A DNA stretch of 64,000 nt. Origin: Enterocloster bolteae. GTDB taxonomy: Bacteria; Bacillota; Clostridia; Lachnospirales; Lachnospiraceae. The translations under genes were made by a program, and so were the position numbers. Every line of letters starts with the position of its first letter. Positions within the stretch are counted from its first letter, which is position 1. Below are positions 25,715 to 35,171 of the stretch, in pieces. A model generated the notes under the pieces. The model saw nothing but the letters and a program-made list of their open reading frames with translations. It had not been told where the DNA came from and made no database searches. Location of the stretch: NCBI GenBank assembly GCA_021772025.1, contig JAETNT010000017.1, positions 1-64,000 on the forward strand. Reading direction: 5' to 3'.

Positions 25715-26269
25715 TCAGAATTTAAAGGTATCTTTAAAACCGCCCCACTTCTGATCCTTTTCAGAAATAATCAGCTCCATTCCGTCCTCAATAGGCCACT
25801 CCACCCCGATCTCCGGGTCATTCCAGGCCAGTCCTCCTTCATCACCGGGATGGTAAAAATCCGTACATTTATATGCAAATTCTGCTTCCTCTGACAAAAC
25901 TAAAAATCCATGGGCAAAGCCTTCCGGAATATAAAACTGCTTTTTATTCTCCGCAGACAACTCTACGCCAAACCACTTTCCATAGGTTTGGGAATTGGCT
26001 CTTAAGTCTACTGCCACATCAAAAACGTTGCCCCGAAGCACCCTTACCAGCTTCCCCTGTGGAAACTCTTTCTGATAGTGAAGTCCTCTCAGAACCCCTT
26101 TTACAGACATGGACTGGTTGTCCTGGACAAATACCAGATTCAGCCCGGCTTCCTGAAAATCATTTTGATTATAGGTTTCTACAAAGTAACCTCTTTCATC
26201 CTTAAAAACGGTCGGTTCGATTACATATAGCCCTTCAATGGGGCAGGAAGTAACTTTTATCTTTCCCAT
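25715..26269 (-). CDS. rfbC: dTDP-4-dehydrorhamnose 3,5-epimerase
   Basis: This 184-residue cupin-fold epimerase converts dTDP-4-keto-6-deoxyglucose to dTDP-4-keto-L-rhamnose. Visible family marks are RGYFVETY, the catalytic-His motif RGLHYQ (His64), GKLVRVLRG and IPEGFAHGFLVLS. Length is normal. rfbA, rfbB and rfbD are not in the window, so the other rhamnose genes are elsewhere. It sits within the polysaccharide operon and supplies dTDP-rhamnose for the rhamnosyltransferase-like GT2 genes (inference). Confidence 0.92.
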   Translation of the reverse strand: MGKIKVTSCPIEGLYVIEPTVFKDERGYFVETYNQNDFQEAGLNLVFVQDNQSMSVKGVLRGLHYQKEFPQGKLVRVLRGNVFDVAVDLRANSQTYGKWFGVELSAENKKQFYIPEGFAHGFLVLSEEAEFAYKCTDFYHPGDEGGLAWNDPEIGVEWPIEDGMELIISEKDQKWGGFKDTFKF

Positions 26270-26290
26270 GTTTATATTCTCCTTTACTTT

Positions 26291-28276
26291 TTACAGGCAG
26301 CAGGCGGAAATAACCGTCTGCCACATGGTAGCCAGCAGAATAAACGAAGAAACTGCCAGCACTCCCGTATGATACCACATATTTTCTATTCGCGCAATGA
26401 TAGCGCGGGAATTAAACAGCATATAAAACAAAAACAAGATAGGCATGTAATACCGCCCCTGTACTCCGGCAATCGTTACCATCCCCGGCTCGGTGTAAGA
26501 AATGTACATAGAAGTCCATATCAGAAGAACTGCTCCGCCAAGCATCAAAAAGATCCAGCTCTTCTGTCGGCCGGACAATCTTTCCGGAACCGTAGTCTTT
26601 GTATCCGTAGTTACTGTATAGACCACCAGCGCCCCTGTCAGCCAGGTAAACCCGCCTGCTGCCAGATGCCCCTGAACCGAAAAAATATCTTTTCCCAGAA
26701 CAAAGTCCGGTAATTGATGAAAAATATTGCGAAACAAAATCTGAATATAAGCTATAAAATTTCCTAAAACATAAGACATCTGTCCGATCTCACTGGTATC
26801 TCCTCCTCTCAAATCCCCGGTGGCTTTAGGAGCAAGGAGCACCGGCAGAACAAAGGTAGACAAAAGGCCTGCAAGCACCAGAACAAAACCCACGCGCATA
26901 GCAATCTCCTGCCGCTTATCCTGGAATTTAGAAGCCGGAAGCAGAAGCCCGATTAAAATCATGGGAGCATATACGGCTTTGGCGCAGCAGCCCAAAACAA
27001 ATGCAGCTAAAATCAGCCCGTAAGACTTCCAGGAAATTTTGGCCTCCGGCGTCAAAATTTCTTTCAGCAGACAAGCCATAGACAGATAAATCCAGGCGGT
27101 TACCGCCGAATCATAAGAGTACACACAGGCCATAAAAACGGAAGTGGGGAATAAAGCTACAACCGCCATTACCGCCTTTCCCACAGGAGTCTTTTTTATG
27201 GCAAAAAACATCACTGCTGCATAGACAAACAAATTCCCCAGTCTGCCCAAGCGTATCATCCTTCCAAAGGGTATTCCCAATCCTTTACAAATTTTAAGAG
27301 CAAGGGCCTGTCCCCCGTAGGCAGGAACAGAAATGACCGGGGTTACGGAATCCGGATGGATATTCCCGTTTTTGTAGTCTCCTTCCCTGTTAAAAAACTC
27401 TTCTATCAGGGCCTTTTCTTCCCGGCTTCCCGGCTGGTTTTCCGGCCAATCGCTAAGGCTTGGGATCATTTTAGCCCATACAGCAGGGTTTACATTCATT
27501 CCCCATGGCATGCTGGCAATCTCCATAGAACGCAGTAAATGGGTCTCTTCGTCATACCCCACTTTGCTTACCGGAAGCGCCGCTACCATTAAAATTCCGA
27601 TAGACAGGCAAGCCGCCTCAAATCCTATCTCCAAATGTCTTCCGATAGTTTTACGAAACAGATAAAAAAACGCTGCCAGCCCAAAAACCACCCAGAAAAA
27701 CCCCAGCCGAACCCAATTCATTATTGCTGTATTATGAATTTCAAATCCGGTGATTACCAAAGGCTCCTTTGCCGCTGTCTCCCGGGAGCCGCTCTCTCCC
27801 AAGCCGGATTTTTCAATTACCAATTGAATGTGATCGACTTCCTTGCCAATGTTCAGGTAGGATGCCGTTAAAAGACTGCTGTTTCGATCTTCCAGTATTA
27901 AATCCTGCTCTGGATCCGCTTCCCCGTATTCATTATAGTAGCACACATATGCCTTGGCATTTAATAGATGAGTATATTCATAGAAATAAACAATTTTTTC
28001 AATATACCGGCCGTCCAGAGAAACGGTTAAAATTCCTTTATCCTCTGTCAGCTCCCATCCCCTGTCTGTCTTTGTAAAGCCTTCTGCCGCTACATTCTCC
28101 TCTCCAACCGGAATAATTCCTCGCTGGCTTCTGTCAAGAGACAGCACCTTCATATTGCATGCATATTCGCAAATAAATCCGGCGGCCAAAACCAGGACAG
28201 CTGCTGACAAATATGTTAAAAGTCTTTTTCTATTAATAGAAATTTCCGCAGATAGCCGTTTCTTTTGTTTTCCCAT
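26291..28276 (-). CDS. DUF2142 family membrane protein
   Basis: This polytopic protein of about 661 residues has one N-terminal span, a beta-rich extracytoplasmic region (about 40-190), then ten or more spans. The loop motif GYDEETHLLRS is the DUF2142 version of the acidic DE-x-H loop seen in GT-C-type glycosyltransferases. It may be a lipid-dependent glycosyltransferase or polymerase for the surface glycan (inference). The start at MGKQKKR lies four bases after the DUF2304 stop with AAGGAGAG before it, showing tight coupling. Confidence 0.72.
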   Translation of the reverse strand: MGKQKKRLSAEISINRKRLLTYLSAAVLVLAAGFICEYACNMKVLSLDRSQRGIIPVGEENVAAEGFTKTDRGWELTEDKGILTVSLDGRYIEKIVYFYEYTHLLNAKAYVCYYNEYGEADPEQDLILEDRNSSLLTASYLNIGKEVDHIQLVIEKSGLGESGSRETAAKEPLVITGFEIHNTAIMNWVRLGFFWVVFGLAAFFYLFRKTIGRHLEIGFEAACLSIGILMVAALPVSKVGYDEETHLLRSMEIASMPWGMNVNPAVWAKMIPSLSDWPENQPGSREEKALIEEFFNREGDYKNGNIHPDSVTPVISVPAYGGQALALKICKGLGIPFGRMIRLGRLGNLFVYAAVMFFAIKKTPVGKAVMAVVALFPTSVFMACVYSYDSAVTAWIYLSMACLLKEILTPEAKISWKSYGLILAAFVLGCCAKAVYAPMILIGLLLPASKFQDKRQEIAMRVGFVLVLAGLLSTFVLPVLLAPKATGDLRGGDTSEIGQMSYVLGNFIAYIQILFRNIFHQLPDFVLGKDIFSVQGHLAAGGFTWLTGALVVYTVTTDTKTTVPERLSGRQKSWIFLMLGGAVLLIWTSMYISYTEPGMVTIAGVQGRYYMPILFLFYMLFNSRAIIARIENMWYHTGVLAVSSFILLATMWQTVISACCL

Positions 28277-28280
28277 TTCG

Positions 28281-28652
28281 CTATCTCTCCTTTTCCCCGG
28301 CACACTGCTTTTCCTCTTCCCGTTGAAGCTCATCCAAAGCCATCTTCTGAACCAATTCCTTTAATCTGGTTTCCATCTGAGACATCCTTAGGGTCATAGT
28401 AAACAACTTTACAATCAGTAAAAATATTGTAAACAGGAACAAAAAATTAGCAGTAGAATAGATTCCCAACAGTCGGGCCAGGCCATCTGCCGCTGCCGGA
28501 AAAATGCTGAATACCACCAGCATCATGGCCAGCAGAATCCAGAAAATAGAATCCTCTATCTGTACCTTAGCCTGACGTATTTTACGTACCATCATCCCCA
28601 TTGTGGCAACGGATACCAGTATCAAAAGAATACGGAGCATTGTGGTCATCAT
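28281..28652 (-). CDS. DUF2304 membrane protein
   Basis: This small membrane protein of about 123 residues has three hydrophobic segments and a charged C-terminal helix (LKELVQKMALDELQREEEK) likely to form a coiled coil. DUF2304 proteins commonly neighbour dolichol-phosphate-mannose-synthase-like GT2 genes, one of which is at 31008. The start at MMTTMLR follows GGAGGAG. Function is unproven; a role as membrane partner of the GT2 is possible. Confidence 0.7.
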   Translation of the reverse strand: MMTTMLRILLILVSVATMGMMVRKIRQAKVQIEDSIFWILLAMMLVVFSIFPAAADGLARLLGIYSTANFLFLFTIFLLIVKLFTMTLRMSQMETRLKELVQKMALDELQREEEKQCAGEKER

Positions 28653-28692
28653 AGTCTCCTCCATTCTGCTGTGTATGTTTCACAGCTTTCTA

Positions 28693-29661
28693 TTATTGCT
28701 GCCCGCATCCCTTGTTCCAATACTCCGGGCACATAGTACACCACAGAACTATCGTTTTGGGAAGGCGCCGGTATTTCTTTCCCATCCGGTATCCCAAATA
28801 CTTAAATGCGCTTTTTAATATCAAGTCCGGTATGAGCCAAAATCTCCCTTTTCGCAGCAGGTAAAGAGCGGTTGTTTTTACCAGCCGGATCCCTTCGCTT
28901 TCCGACTGAATTCCGGCAAATACTTCCGGATGATCCGCCTGTGAAACCGCCAAATCAAAATTGCGCCGGAACTGCTCCATATAGGTATAGTTGTGGGAAT
29001 GGATTACCCTTGCATTGGCTATATAGGCAACTGCATAACCGGACTGAATGGCTTTTCCGGCAAAAATCATGTCCTCATTAAAAATGGTTCTCCGTATAAA
29101 TCCTCCCTGAGAGAAATATAAATCCCGGCGGTAGGCGCAGCATACATCGGAGGCAAAATAAGTCTTAATCCCAAGAGCCTTCAGATCCTTTTTTGTTTTT
29201 ATTTGGCTGTTATCCGGGTAATTAAAAGATCGGGTATAACACTCGATAAAGCCGCATTTTTTATCCGGAAGCTGTTTGGCATAAGCCTGGATTACCGTTT
29301 CTTTGCCAGGTCCGGTCTGGCCGAAAGCCCTGACTAGATTTTCAAGCAGATACTTATCTGCGGGAACCGCATCATCTGTCATACATACCGCAATATCCCC
29401 GCCAGACAATTTCATAGCCATGTGTCTGGTAGCGCCGTGATCAAATTCCTCTTTGGAAATATGCCGTATCATAACAGAGAGTCCCTCCGGCATAGCCTCG
29501 TCCATTCCCTCCTGGACCCAATACTTTTTTTCTGTATTAATAATAATCACCTGGTGGACAGGGAAGGTTTGAACCGCCAACATCCTTAACAGGTGCTTAA
29601 ACTTTTTTCCCGGCTTATAAACGGGAATAATTACATCCACCAAAAGCCTTTTATCTTCCAT
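28693..29661 (-). CDS. Family 2 glycosyltransferase, rhamnosyltransferase-like
   Basis: This 322-residue GT-A fold enzyme starts VDVIIPVYKPGKKF, carries the acidic motif MTDDAVP in place of DxD, and DHGATRHMAMK as in rhamnosyltransferases of the RfbF/WbbL type. It probably uses dTDP-rhamnose (rfbC is in the operon). It overlaps the flippase gene by 11 bp. Cytoplasmic face of the membrane. Confidence 0.8.
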   Translation of the reverse strand: MEDKRLLVDVIIPVYKPGKKFKHLLRMLAVQTFPVHQVIIINTEKKYWVQEGMDEAMPEGLSVMIRHISKEEFDHGATRHMAMKLSGGDIAVCMTDDAVPADKYLLENLVRAFGQTGPGKETVIQAYAKQLPDKKCGFIECYTRSFNYPDNSQIKTKKDLKALGIKTYFASDVCCAYRRDLYFSQGGFIRRTIFNEDMIFAGKAIQSGYAVAYIANARVIHSHNYTYMEQFRRNFDLAVSQADHPEVFAGIQSESEGIRLVKTTALYLLRKGRFWLIPDLILKSAFKYLGYRMGKKYRRLPKTIVLWCTMCPEYWNKGCGQQ

Positions 29662-30994
29662 AAACTGTCCCTTCTTTAATATTTTGTCTGTGACAATAGA
29701 TCCAGAGCGTATTTGCTGTAAATCCGGTCATTAAAAGCAGCATAAAGCATGTATAGGCCCATGCTGCGCCAAAAATGAGAAATCTTCGAACCAGGATCGG
29801 AGCTCCTATTAGGGCTCCTCCTGCTACCAATACATACACCAAGAAAATCCTTTTTTGCTGGCGCATAATCACCAAAGCATAGTACATCAGATTTCCAAAC
29901 GCATAAAATCCTCCGCCCAGTACAATGACGGTAAAGGCCATATGATAAGGGGTTAAAGCTCCTTCATAGCCAGTCCCTAAAAACATTTCCATAATGCCAA
30001 GAACCCATTTTCCCAAAATCAGAGTCACCCCTACTGCCAGTACCGTCAACCCGCCTATCATACCTCCAATTCGTGCCAGCAGTTTACCAAATCCTTCTAA
30101 GTCACTGTCTGTCCACATCTCAGTCAGTCTGGTAAGGAAGGGTCGAATTACAAAGTTTGCTACCAGATATATAACGGATGTCGGCATAAAAATCAAGTTA
30201 AAATATCCGCTGGCAGCATCGGTTAAATTGCCGTCTATCGCATACTTTGCTGCAGAAAAAATGTAAAAGTCCAGAAAAACTGACAGAAATAAAAGACCTG
30301 TCTGAGAGAAAATTTTCTTCACTTTCCCTTGATATTTTTTCCAATTTACCTCTTGAATTTTTCCGATTACTGACAAATCAAACAATATTACTCCCAAAAT
30401 CTGGGCCGCCACAGCTCCCCAGCAGGCTGCCAAAAGGCAACCATCCGCCGAGAGCATATTCCTGGTAAACAGAAGTACAAAAAGGAAAGTTAAAACAGAT
30501 AAGACGGTTCGGAAAGTATTAGATTTTCCCGTCAGATACAGGCAGCCCTGGCGTTGGAATTCCGACTCATATACATCAGCAAAACCATCTATTATTTTGT
30601 ACATTGCCAGTAAAAATACCGCTGTAGCCTTAACCGTTGAATAAGCCCCGATTATCCTTGTCCAGGTCAGATACAGAGCGGAAATCAGCACCGCTATTCC
30701 GCTGGTAATCATGCGGTGCCCTAGATAATCTCCGAAAGAATATTCTCCGTTTCCATCCGTTATCTGGAATGGCCGGATTCCAAAATATGCCACTGTAAAC
30801 ATTTGTTGGCCAAAGGTACTGAATCCAAATGCAAAGATCCCCCCTGCGCTGTCTCCGACAATTCTCATTACCAAAAATGACAGCAGGATGCTGGCAAATG
30901 CATAGCAAAAGCTTCCGGTTATATTCCAGAGCATATTCTTTTTTTCTATATTTCCCTCTGTCTCCAGCAAAAGCTCTGCTATCTTATCCAGCAT
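29651..30994 (-). CDS. Polysaccharide flippase-like membrane protein
   Basis: This 447-residue protein has about twelve membrane segments of MOP-superfamily type, related to Wzx and teichoic-acid flippases. N-terminal KKNMLWNITGSFCYAFASILLSF is typical. It is the second flippase in the locus, distinct from 32736-34187. Two flippases and one ABC permease suggest more than one glycan or intermediate is exported. The stop overlaps the GT2 gene start. Confidence 0.75.
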   Translation of the reverse strand: MLDKIAELLLETEGNIEKKNMLWNITGSFCYAFASILLSFLVMRIVGDSAGGIFAFGFSTFGQQMFTVAYFGIRPFQITDGNGEYSFGDYLGHRMITSGIAVLISALYLTWTRIIGAYSTVKATAVFLLAMYKIIDGFADVYESEFQRQGCLYLTGKSNTFRTVLSVLTFLFVLLFTRNMLSADGCLLAACWGAVAAQILGVILFDLSVIGKIQEVNWKKYQGKVKKIFSQTGLLFLSVFLDFYIFSAAKYAIDGNLTDAASGYFNLIFMPTSVIYLVANFVIRPFLTRLTEMWTDSDLEGFGKLLARIGGMIGGLTVLAVGVTLILGKWVLGIMEMFLGTGYEGALTPYHMAFTVIVLGGGFYAFGNLMYYALVIMRQQKRIFLVYVLVAGGALIGAPILVRRFLIFGAAWAYTCFMLLLMTGFTANTLWIYCHRQNIKEGTVYGR

Positions 30995-31007
30995 AAAGAT
31001 TCCTCTC

Positions 31008-31694
31008 TTATCTTTTTCGAAAATTTTGAATCAGCAGGATGGAAATCAACATCCGCACCATATATTTTGCCGCTACCAAAGGTTTGAAATAGCTTTCTCC
31101 TGCCAGACGGTTCCCAATCTCCACCGGCACCTCAGCCACTCTGGCTCCCTGCTTAATTAAGAAGGAAATTGTATCCGGCTCCGGTCCATAGTTCAAACTC
31201 AGGGCAAAAGCCTCGATCATCTCTTTATTAAACATCCGCATACCGGAAGTAGGATCTGCTACCCTGACTCCGGTAGTCATGCAGATTGCCGCTCCAATCA
31301 GACGGCTTCCAATCATTCTCATAGAAAAATCTTTTTTCTTGTCCACAAACCGGGAGCCGATGACAATGTCGTAACCCTCGTCCATCTTTTCCCTCATTTT
31401 TTCAATATATTCCGGTCTGTGCTGCCCGTCTCCGTCAAACTGGATTGCATAGGAATAGCCTTTTTCACAGGCATATTTCATTCCCGCCTGAAAACATCCG
31501 GCCAGCCCCAGATTCACTGAAAGGTTTAAAAGATGGTAGCCTCTTTCCCGGCAGATTTTAACCGTATTGTCGGTAGATCCATCATTGACTACAATATAAT
31601 CCAGTTGAGGAAATTTCTCAATCAGTTCTCCCACCACAGCTTCGATATTTTTTTCCTCATTGTAAGATGGGATCACTAAAAGTATATCCTTCAT
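31008..31694 (-). CDS. GT2, dolichol-phosphate mannosyltransferase-like
   Basis: This 228-residue enzyme has the DPM1/GtrB layout: LLVIPSYNEEKNI, VVNDGSTDNT, LGLAGCFQAGMKYA, DxD as FDGDGQH, and ADPTSGMRMFN. It has no C-terminal membrane spans. Such enzymes move a sugar from a nucleotide donor to polyprenyl phosphate, feeding extracytoplasmic GT-C transferases. The DUF2304 and DUF2142 proteins in the same operon would fit as membrane partner and acceptor transferase (inference). Confidence 0.85.
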   Translation of the reverse strand: MKDILLVIPSYNEEKNIEAVVGELIEKFPQLDYIVVNDGSTDNTVKICRERGYHLLNLSVNLGLAGCFQAGMKYACEKGYSYAIQFDGDGQHRPEYIEKMREKMDEGYDIVIGSRFVDKKKDFSMRMIGSRLIGAAICMTTGVRVADPTSGMRMFNKEMIEAFALSLNYGPEPDTISFLIKQGARVAEVPVEIGNRLAGESYFKPLVAAKYMVRMLISILLIQNFRKR

Positions 31695-31700
31695 TCCTCT

Positions 31701-32723
31701 CTATTCCTCCGTAACCAGGATTTTAATGTCCTTGTATGCCTTAACACCGGGGGTTGCGGTAAGCCATTCTTCCCTGGGGGAAATCCCTTTTTCCCAGCTT
31801 ACCAAAGCCTTAGGGAGGTTGGCCCCGGCGGCATGGCTAAAGGGGTATCCTCCTCCGAACCTGGGATTCATCTCCAGAATATAGTATTTCCCACCTGCCT
31901 CAAACACATCCATATCCAGATTGCCCCGGTGCTTTAAAAGGCGGCTTATTTTCTCTCCCAGCTCCTTTAAGTCTTCACTATCTACTGTCTCGGCAAAGTC
32001 TGTTTCTCCGGAACGCATAGCTCCCTTCCGCTTCGGAATCGTGCTCTTATAATGGCAGTTCAGATCATTGATAATATCCAATCCATATTCCTGGCCTTCT
32101 ATTTTTTCCTGGATCAGGACGCAGGCTGACAGGTCTCTGACTGCCTCAAATCGAAGGTAGCTGTTTTGGATTTCCCGGCCGATTTTCTTATAAAAAATGT
32201 CAAGTTCTTCTTCATTATCTGCCTGAAAAACAGAAAGAGACCCCATCCCCCAGCGGGGTTTTACTATAAGCGGATAAGAAAGGCGGCCTTCCCGGACAGC
32301 CACCTTTGCTTCCTCCGGATTCAAAAAGCTCTTAGGAGTTAACAGTTCATTACTGCTTAAAAACTGAAAGGTTTTCCATTTATCATTGCAGATCTCAACA
32401 ACCTTTGGATCCGAAACCACCACATTTACCCCGATTTGGGCAAAATCATTCCGGTGTTTTGCAAGCACCGGCAGATCAATATCAAATAGGGAAATCAGTA
32501 TGGTAATCCGATTTTTGCTGCAATAGTCCAGCAAAAAAGGGATATAACTTTTGTCATAAATCAAAGGGGTTACCACCCACTGATCCGCCGCCGCAAATGC
32601 CGGGCATGTCTGACTGTTGGCTGCATGAACTCTTCCCTCTCCCGCAACCGCCTCTTTAAAATATTCTACCAGATAAGTTCTCCTGCCTGCGCTGGTCAGA
32701 AGAATATTTGTCTCTGTTCCCAT
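31701..32723 (-). CDS. ATP-grasp domain ligase
   Basis: This 340-residue protein resembles carbamoyl-phosphate-synthase-like ATP-grasp enzymes: N-terminal ILLTSAGRRTYLV, ATP-binding PLIVKPRWGMGS, IQEKIEGQEYGLDII, and Mg-binding YILEMNPRFGGGYPF. ATP-grasp enzymes join a carboxylate to an amine or similar group through an acyl phosphate. In a surface-glycan locus next to a DegT aminotransferase it could attach an amino acid or acid to an amino sugar (inference). The exact substrate is unknown. Confidence 0.8.
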   Translation of the reverse strand: MGTETNILLTSAGRRTYLVEYFKEAVAGEGRVHAANSQTCPAFAAADQWVVTPLIYDKSYIPFLLDYCSKNRITILISLFDIDLPVLAKHRNDFAQIGVNVVVSDPKVVEICNDKWKTFQFLSSNELLTPKSFLNPEEAKVAVREGRLSYPLIVKPRWGMGSLSVFQADNEEELDIFYKKIGREIQNSYLRFEAVRDLSACVLIQEKIEGQEYGLDIINDLNCHYKSTIPKRKGAMRSGETDFAETVDSEDLKELGEKISRLLKHRGNLDMDVFEAGGKYYILEMNPRFGGGYPFSHAAGANLPKALVSWEKGISPREEWLTATPGVKAYKDIKILVTEE

Positions 32724-32735
32724 ACTGTCCTCTTT

Positions 32736-34187
32736 CTATTTTTTTCGCAATCCTTTCACAACCCCCACCAGATATCGGAAGCTCTCTACCTTAAATATCC
32801 AGGCCAGCCCTCCGTAAATCAGCACTCCGCTGCCAATCTGGGCAATCAGGAGGACCCAGTTATTATAGATAAAAAACTGCAGGCTGTAGACTATCGCCCC
32901 CATAATCGCAGACAATATCAAGGCGGGGAACACGTCCCTCCACTGTTCTAAAAAGCTGTAATTTAAAAGCTTTTTGTTGGGATATGCGTTAATAATTGTT
33001 CCCACAAAATCCGTAGATGCTTTTAGCCATACCATGGCATAGATGCCAAAGGGGATACTAGCTGCTAAAACAGCCAGTCCCAGCGCCTTTTTTATAACTT
33101 CCAGCTTCAAAAAAATATCACTTCTCCCCAGTGCATTGATGGCCTGGAGATTTGCGATATGAATAGGCCACATGGCATATGCTACGCACATAATCTGTAA
33201 AAAAGGCACGCAGGGCAGCCACTTTTCTGTAAGGATAATAGAAATCAGAGGCTTTGCCACTGCAATCAGGCCTGCCATCATAGGAAAAATTACAAAAGCA
33301 CTGGTAACAATCGAGCGCCGGACCATAGCCTTCATCCGCTCTTTATCCTCCTGGCTGGCAGAAAAGGCAGGCAGCATCACCGCCTGAATGGATGCGGCCA
33401 GATTGTTAGCAATAAGTTGGGGAAATTGATTGCCCCGATTGTAATAGCCTACCACATCCTTCTGGTAAATCTTGCCGATAACCATGGTATATAAATTACT
33501 ATATACCGTGTCCAACAGGGAGGAGCACAAGAGTTTCCACCCATAAGAAAACAGTGTTTTAACCCTGCCGAAAGAAAAGGCTCTCATGGGCTTCCAGCCC
33601 ACCAATACCCATAAAAATACCATCAATAGAAACTGATTTCCCAACTGCTGCACTACCAATGCCCAGGTGCCAAGGCCCCGGTATGCCCCAATCACTCCGG
33701 CTATTCCTGACAAGCAAGTGGAAAGGAGGCTGGCAGCGCACATTTTACGGAACTCCATTTTCCGGGACACCATGGCGGTCTGAACCGACACTACGGCGCC
33801 AAAAAATATCATAAGCGCCAGCACCCTCAGCATAGTTTTCAGGTCCGGATCATGATAAAAAGATGCCACTGCCGGCGCTCCCGCAAAAATCATTGCATAA
33901 AGCAGCAGCGCCGCTCCCAGTCCCAGGTAAAAAACGGAAGAATAGTCCAGATCATCTACCTGGCGTTTCTGAATCAAAGCTGTTTGAAAGCCGGATTGAA
34001 TAAACACATTGGCAATAGCAATAAAAACCAGGAGAATGGCAATAGTACCATATCGTTCCGGCCCCAGAAGCCTTGCTAAAATCAAAGAAATCACAAATTG
34101 AACTATTTGAACTCCACCGTTTTCCAGAACCTTCCAGAACAGTCCGGACAAGACCTTTCCTCTCAAACTTGTTGGATTTTCAGTCAT
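32736..34187 (-). CDS. Lipopolysaccharide-type flippase (Wzx/WzxC-like)
   Basis: This 483-residue MOP-superfamily protein starts SGLFWKVLENGGVQIVQFVISLIL and then LARLLGPERYGTIAI, typical of WzxC/RfbX-type translocases. About fourteen membrane segments are visible. It would flip undecaprenyl-linked repeat units across the membrane. Its stop is separated from the ATP-grasp gene by only 12 bp, and its start overlaps the preceding GT2 stop by four bases. Confidence 0.83.
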   Translation of the reverse strand: MTENPTSLRGKVLSGLFWKVLENGGVQIVQFVISLILARLLGPERYGTIAILLVFIAIANVFIQSGFQTALIQKRQVDDLDYSSVFYLGLGAALLLYAMIFAGAPAVASFYHDPDLKTMLRVLALMIFFGAVVSVQTAMVSRKMEFRKMCAASLLSTCLSGIAGVIGAYRGLGTWALVVQQLGNQFLLMVFLWVLVGWKPMRAFSFGRVKTLFSYGWKLLCSSLLDTVYSNLYTMVIGKIYQKDVVGYYNRGNQFPQLIANNLAASIQAVMLPAFSASQEDKERMKAMVRRSIVTSAFVIFPMMAGLIAVAKPLISIILTEKWLPCVPFLQIMCVAYAMWPIHIANLQAINALGRSDIFLKLEVIKKALGLAVLAASIPFGIYAMVWLKASTDFVGTIINAYPNKKLLNYSFLEQWRDVFPALILSAIMGAIVYSLQFFIYNNWVLLIAQIGSGVLIYGGLAWIFKVESFRYLVGVVKGLRKK

Positions 34188-35164
34188 TTCTTACCTCTTA
34201 CCGTGTACCACATTTTCTGCAATCCGTCATACATCCATGGGCAGTATATGTCTAATTTTAAGAAAAACCGAGTACGAAAATCCAGCTCTTTATAATAGCG
34301 CCGATACTCTTTTTGCAGTGCCTGACGATAGTCCTTTGTATTTAAAAAGGTTAAAAAATCCATCCTGTAAAAGGCGCTTTTAATGGCTTTGTCATACTTG
34401 TGATCCGTATCTTTTGCAAATGCCCGAAACATTTTTTTCATAGCATTGTGATGGCGAATCAGGTTTTCCTTGTAATTTCCCTGTTCCATCTGACTAGACC
34501 AGGAAACGCTGACTCCCTGCTGGTACACTGACATCTTTCGATCCATGTAATAAACCGTTCCTTTACTGGCCATAAAGATATGGATTGGGATATCCCCTAC
34601 CGGACAGTCATGGTACCACTGAGGCAGCGCCTTAGCCAGATCAGCAGGAAACATTAATGATGCTGTGGGGTAGTTTGCCCGCTTATCAATAACTTCCTCC
34701 GGAGTGCACAATTTGCTGCGTTTATAGGGGCGGATCTGCCTTGCCCGCAGTGCCTTATCCTCAGACTCTATTTTTGCGCTGTGGAAACACATGGCACATT
34801 CCGGGTGAGCTTCCATATAATCCGCTTGGCGCTGAAGCTTAGAATCGTCAATCCAGTAGTCATCTCCCTCGCACATAGCAATATATTTCCCCTCCGCCCG
34901 CGGAAAATTAAAGGCTCCGCTGATATTAGAAATTCCTTTGGAATACTGGTTTTCCTTCTGATACATAGGCCGAATAATCTCCGGGTATTCTTCCGCATAT
35001 TCCCGGATAATCTCTGGAGTTCTGTCAGTAGAAGCATCATCGTGAACGACAATTTCAAAGGGGAAATCTGTCTTTTGCATAAGAAAGCTGTCCAGCGCCC
35101 TGGCAATATATTTTTCATGGTTATAGGTTATACAGCTGACTGTCACCAGCGGTTTTCGCTTCAT
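34184..35164 (-). CDS. Family 2 glycosyltransferase
   Basis: This 326-residue GT-A enzyme has VSCITYNHEKYIARALDSFLMQ at the start, VVHDDASTDRTPEI, and acidic motif CEGDDYWID. The C-terminal region has basic and aromatic segments for membrane association. It overlaps the flippase gene by four bases (ATGA type). Donor and acceptor sugars cannot be read. Confidence 0.83.
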   Translation of the reverse strand: MKRKPLVTVSCITYNHEKYIARALDSFLMQKTDFPFEIVVHDDASTDRTPEIIREYAEEYPEIIRPMYQKENQYSKGISNISGAFNFPRAEGKYIAMCEGDDYWIDDSKLQRQADYMEAHPECAMCFHSAKIESEDKALRARQIRPYKRSKLCTPEEVIDKRANYPTASLMFPADLAKALPQWYHDCPVGDIPIHIFMASKGTVYYMDRKMSVYQQGVSVSWSSQMEQGNYKENLIRHHNAMKKMFRAFAKDTDHKYDKAIKSAFYRMDFLTFLNTKDYRQALQKEYRRYYKELDFRTRFFLKLDIYCPWMYDGLQKMWYTVRGKK

Positions 35165-35171
35165 AAGCAGC

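Noticed and set aside
32625..34255. Plus-strand open frames across the polysaccharide locus
   Set aside because: They are shadows of long, well-supported minus-strand genes.
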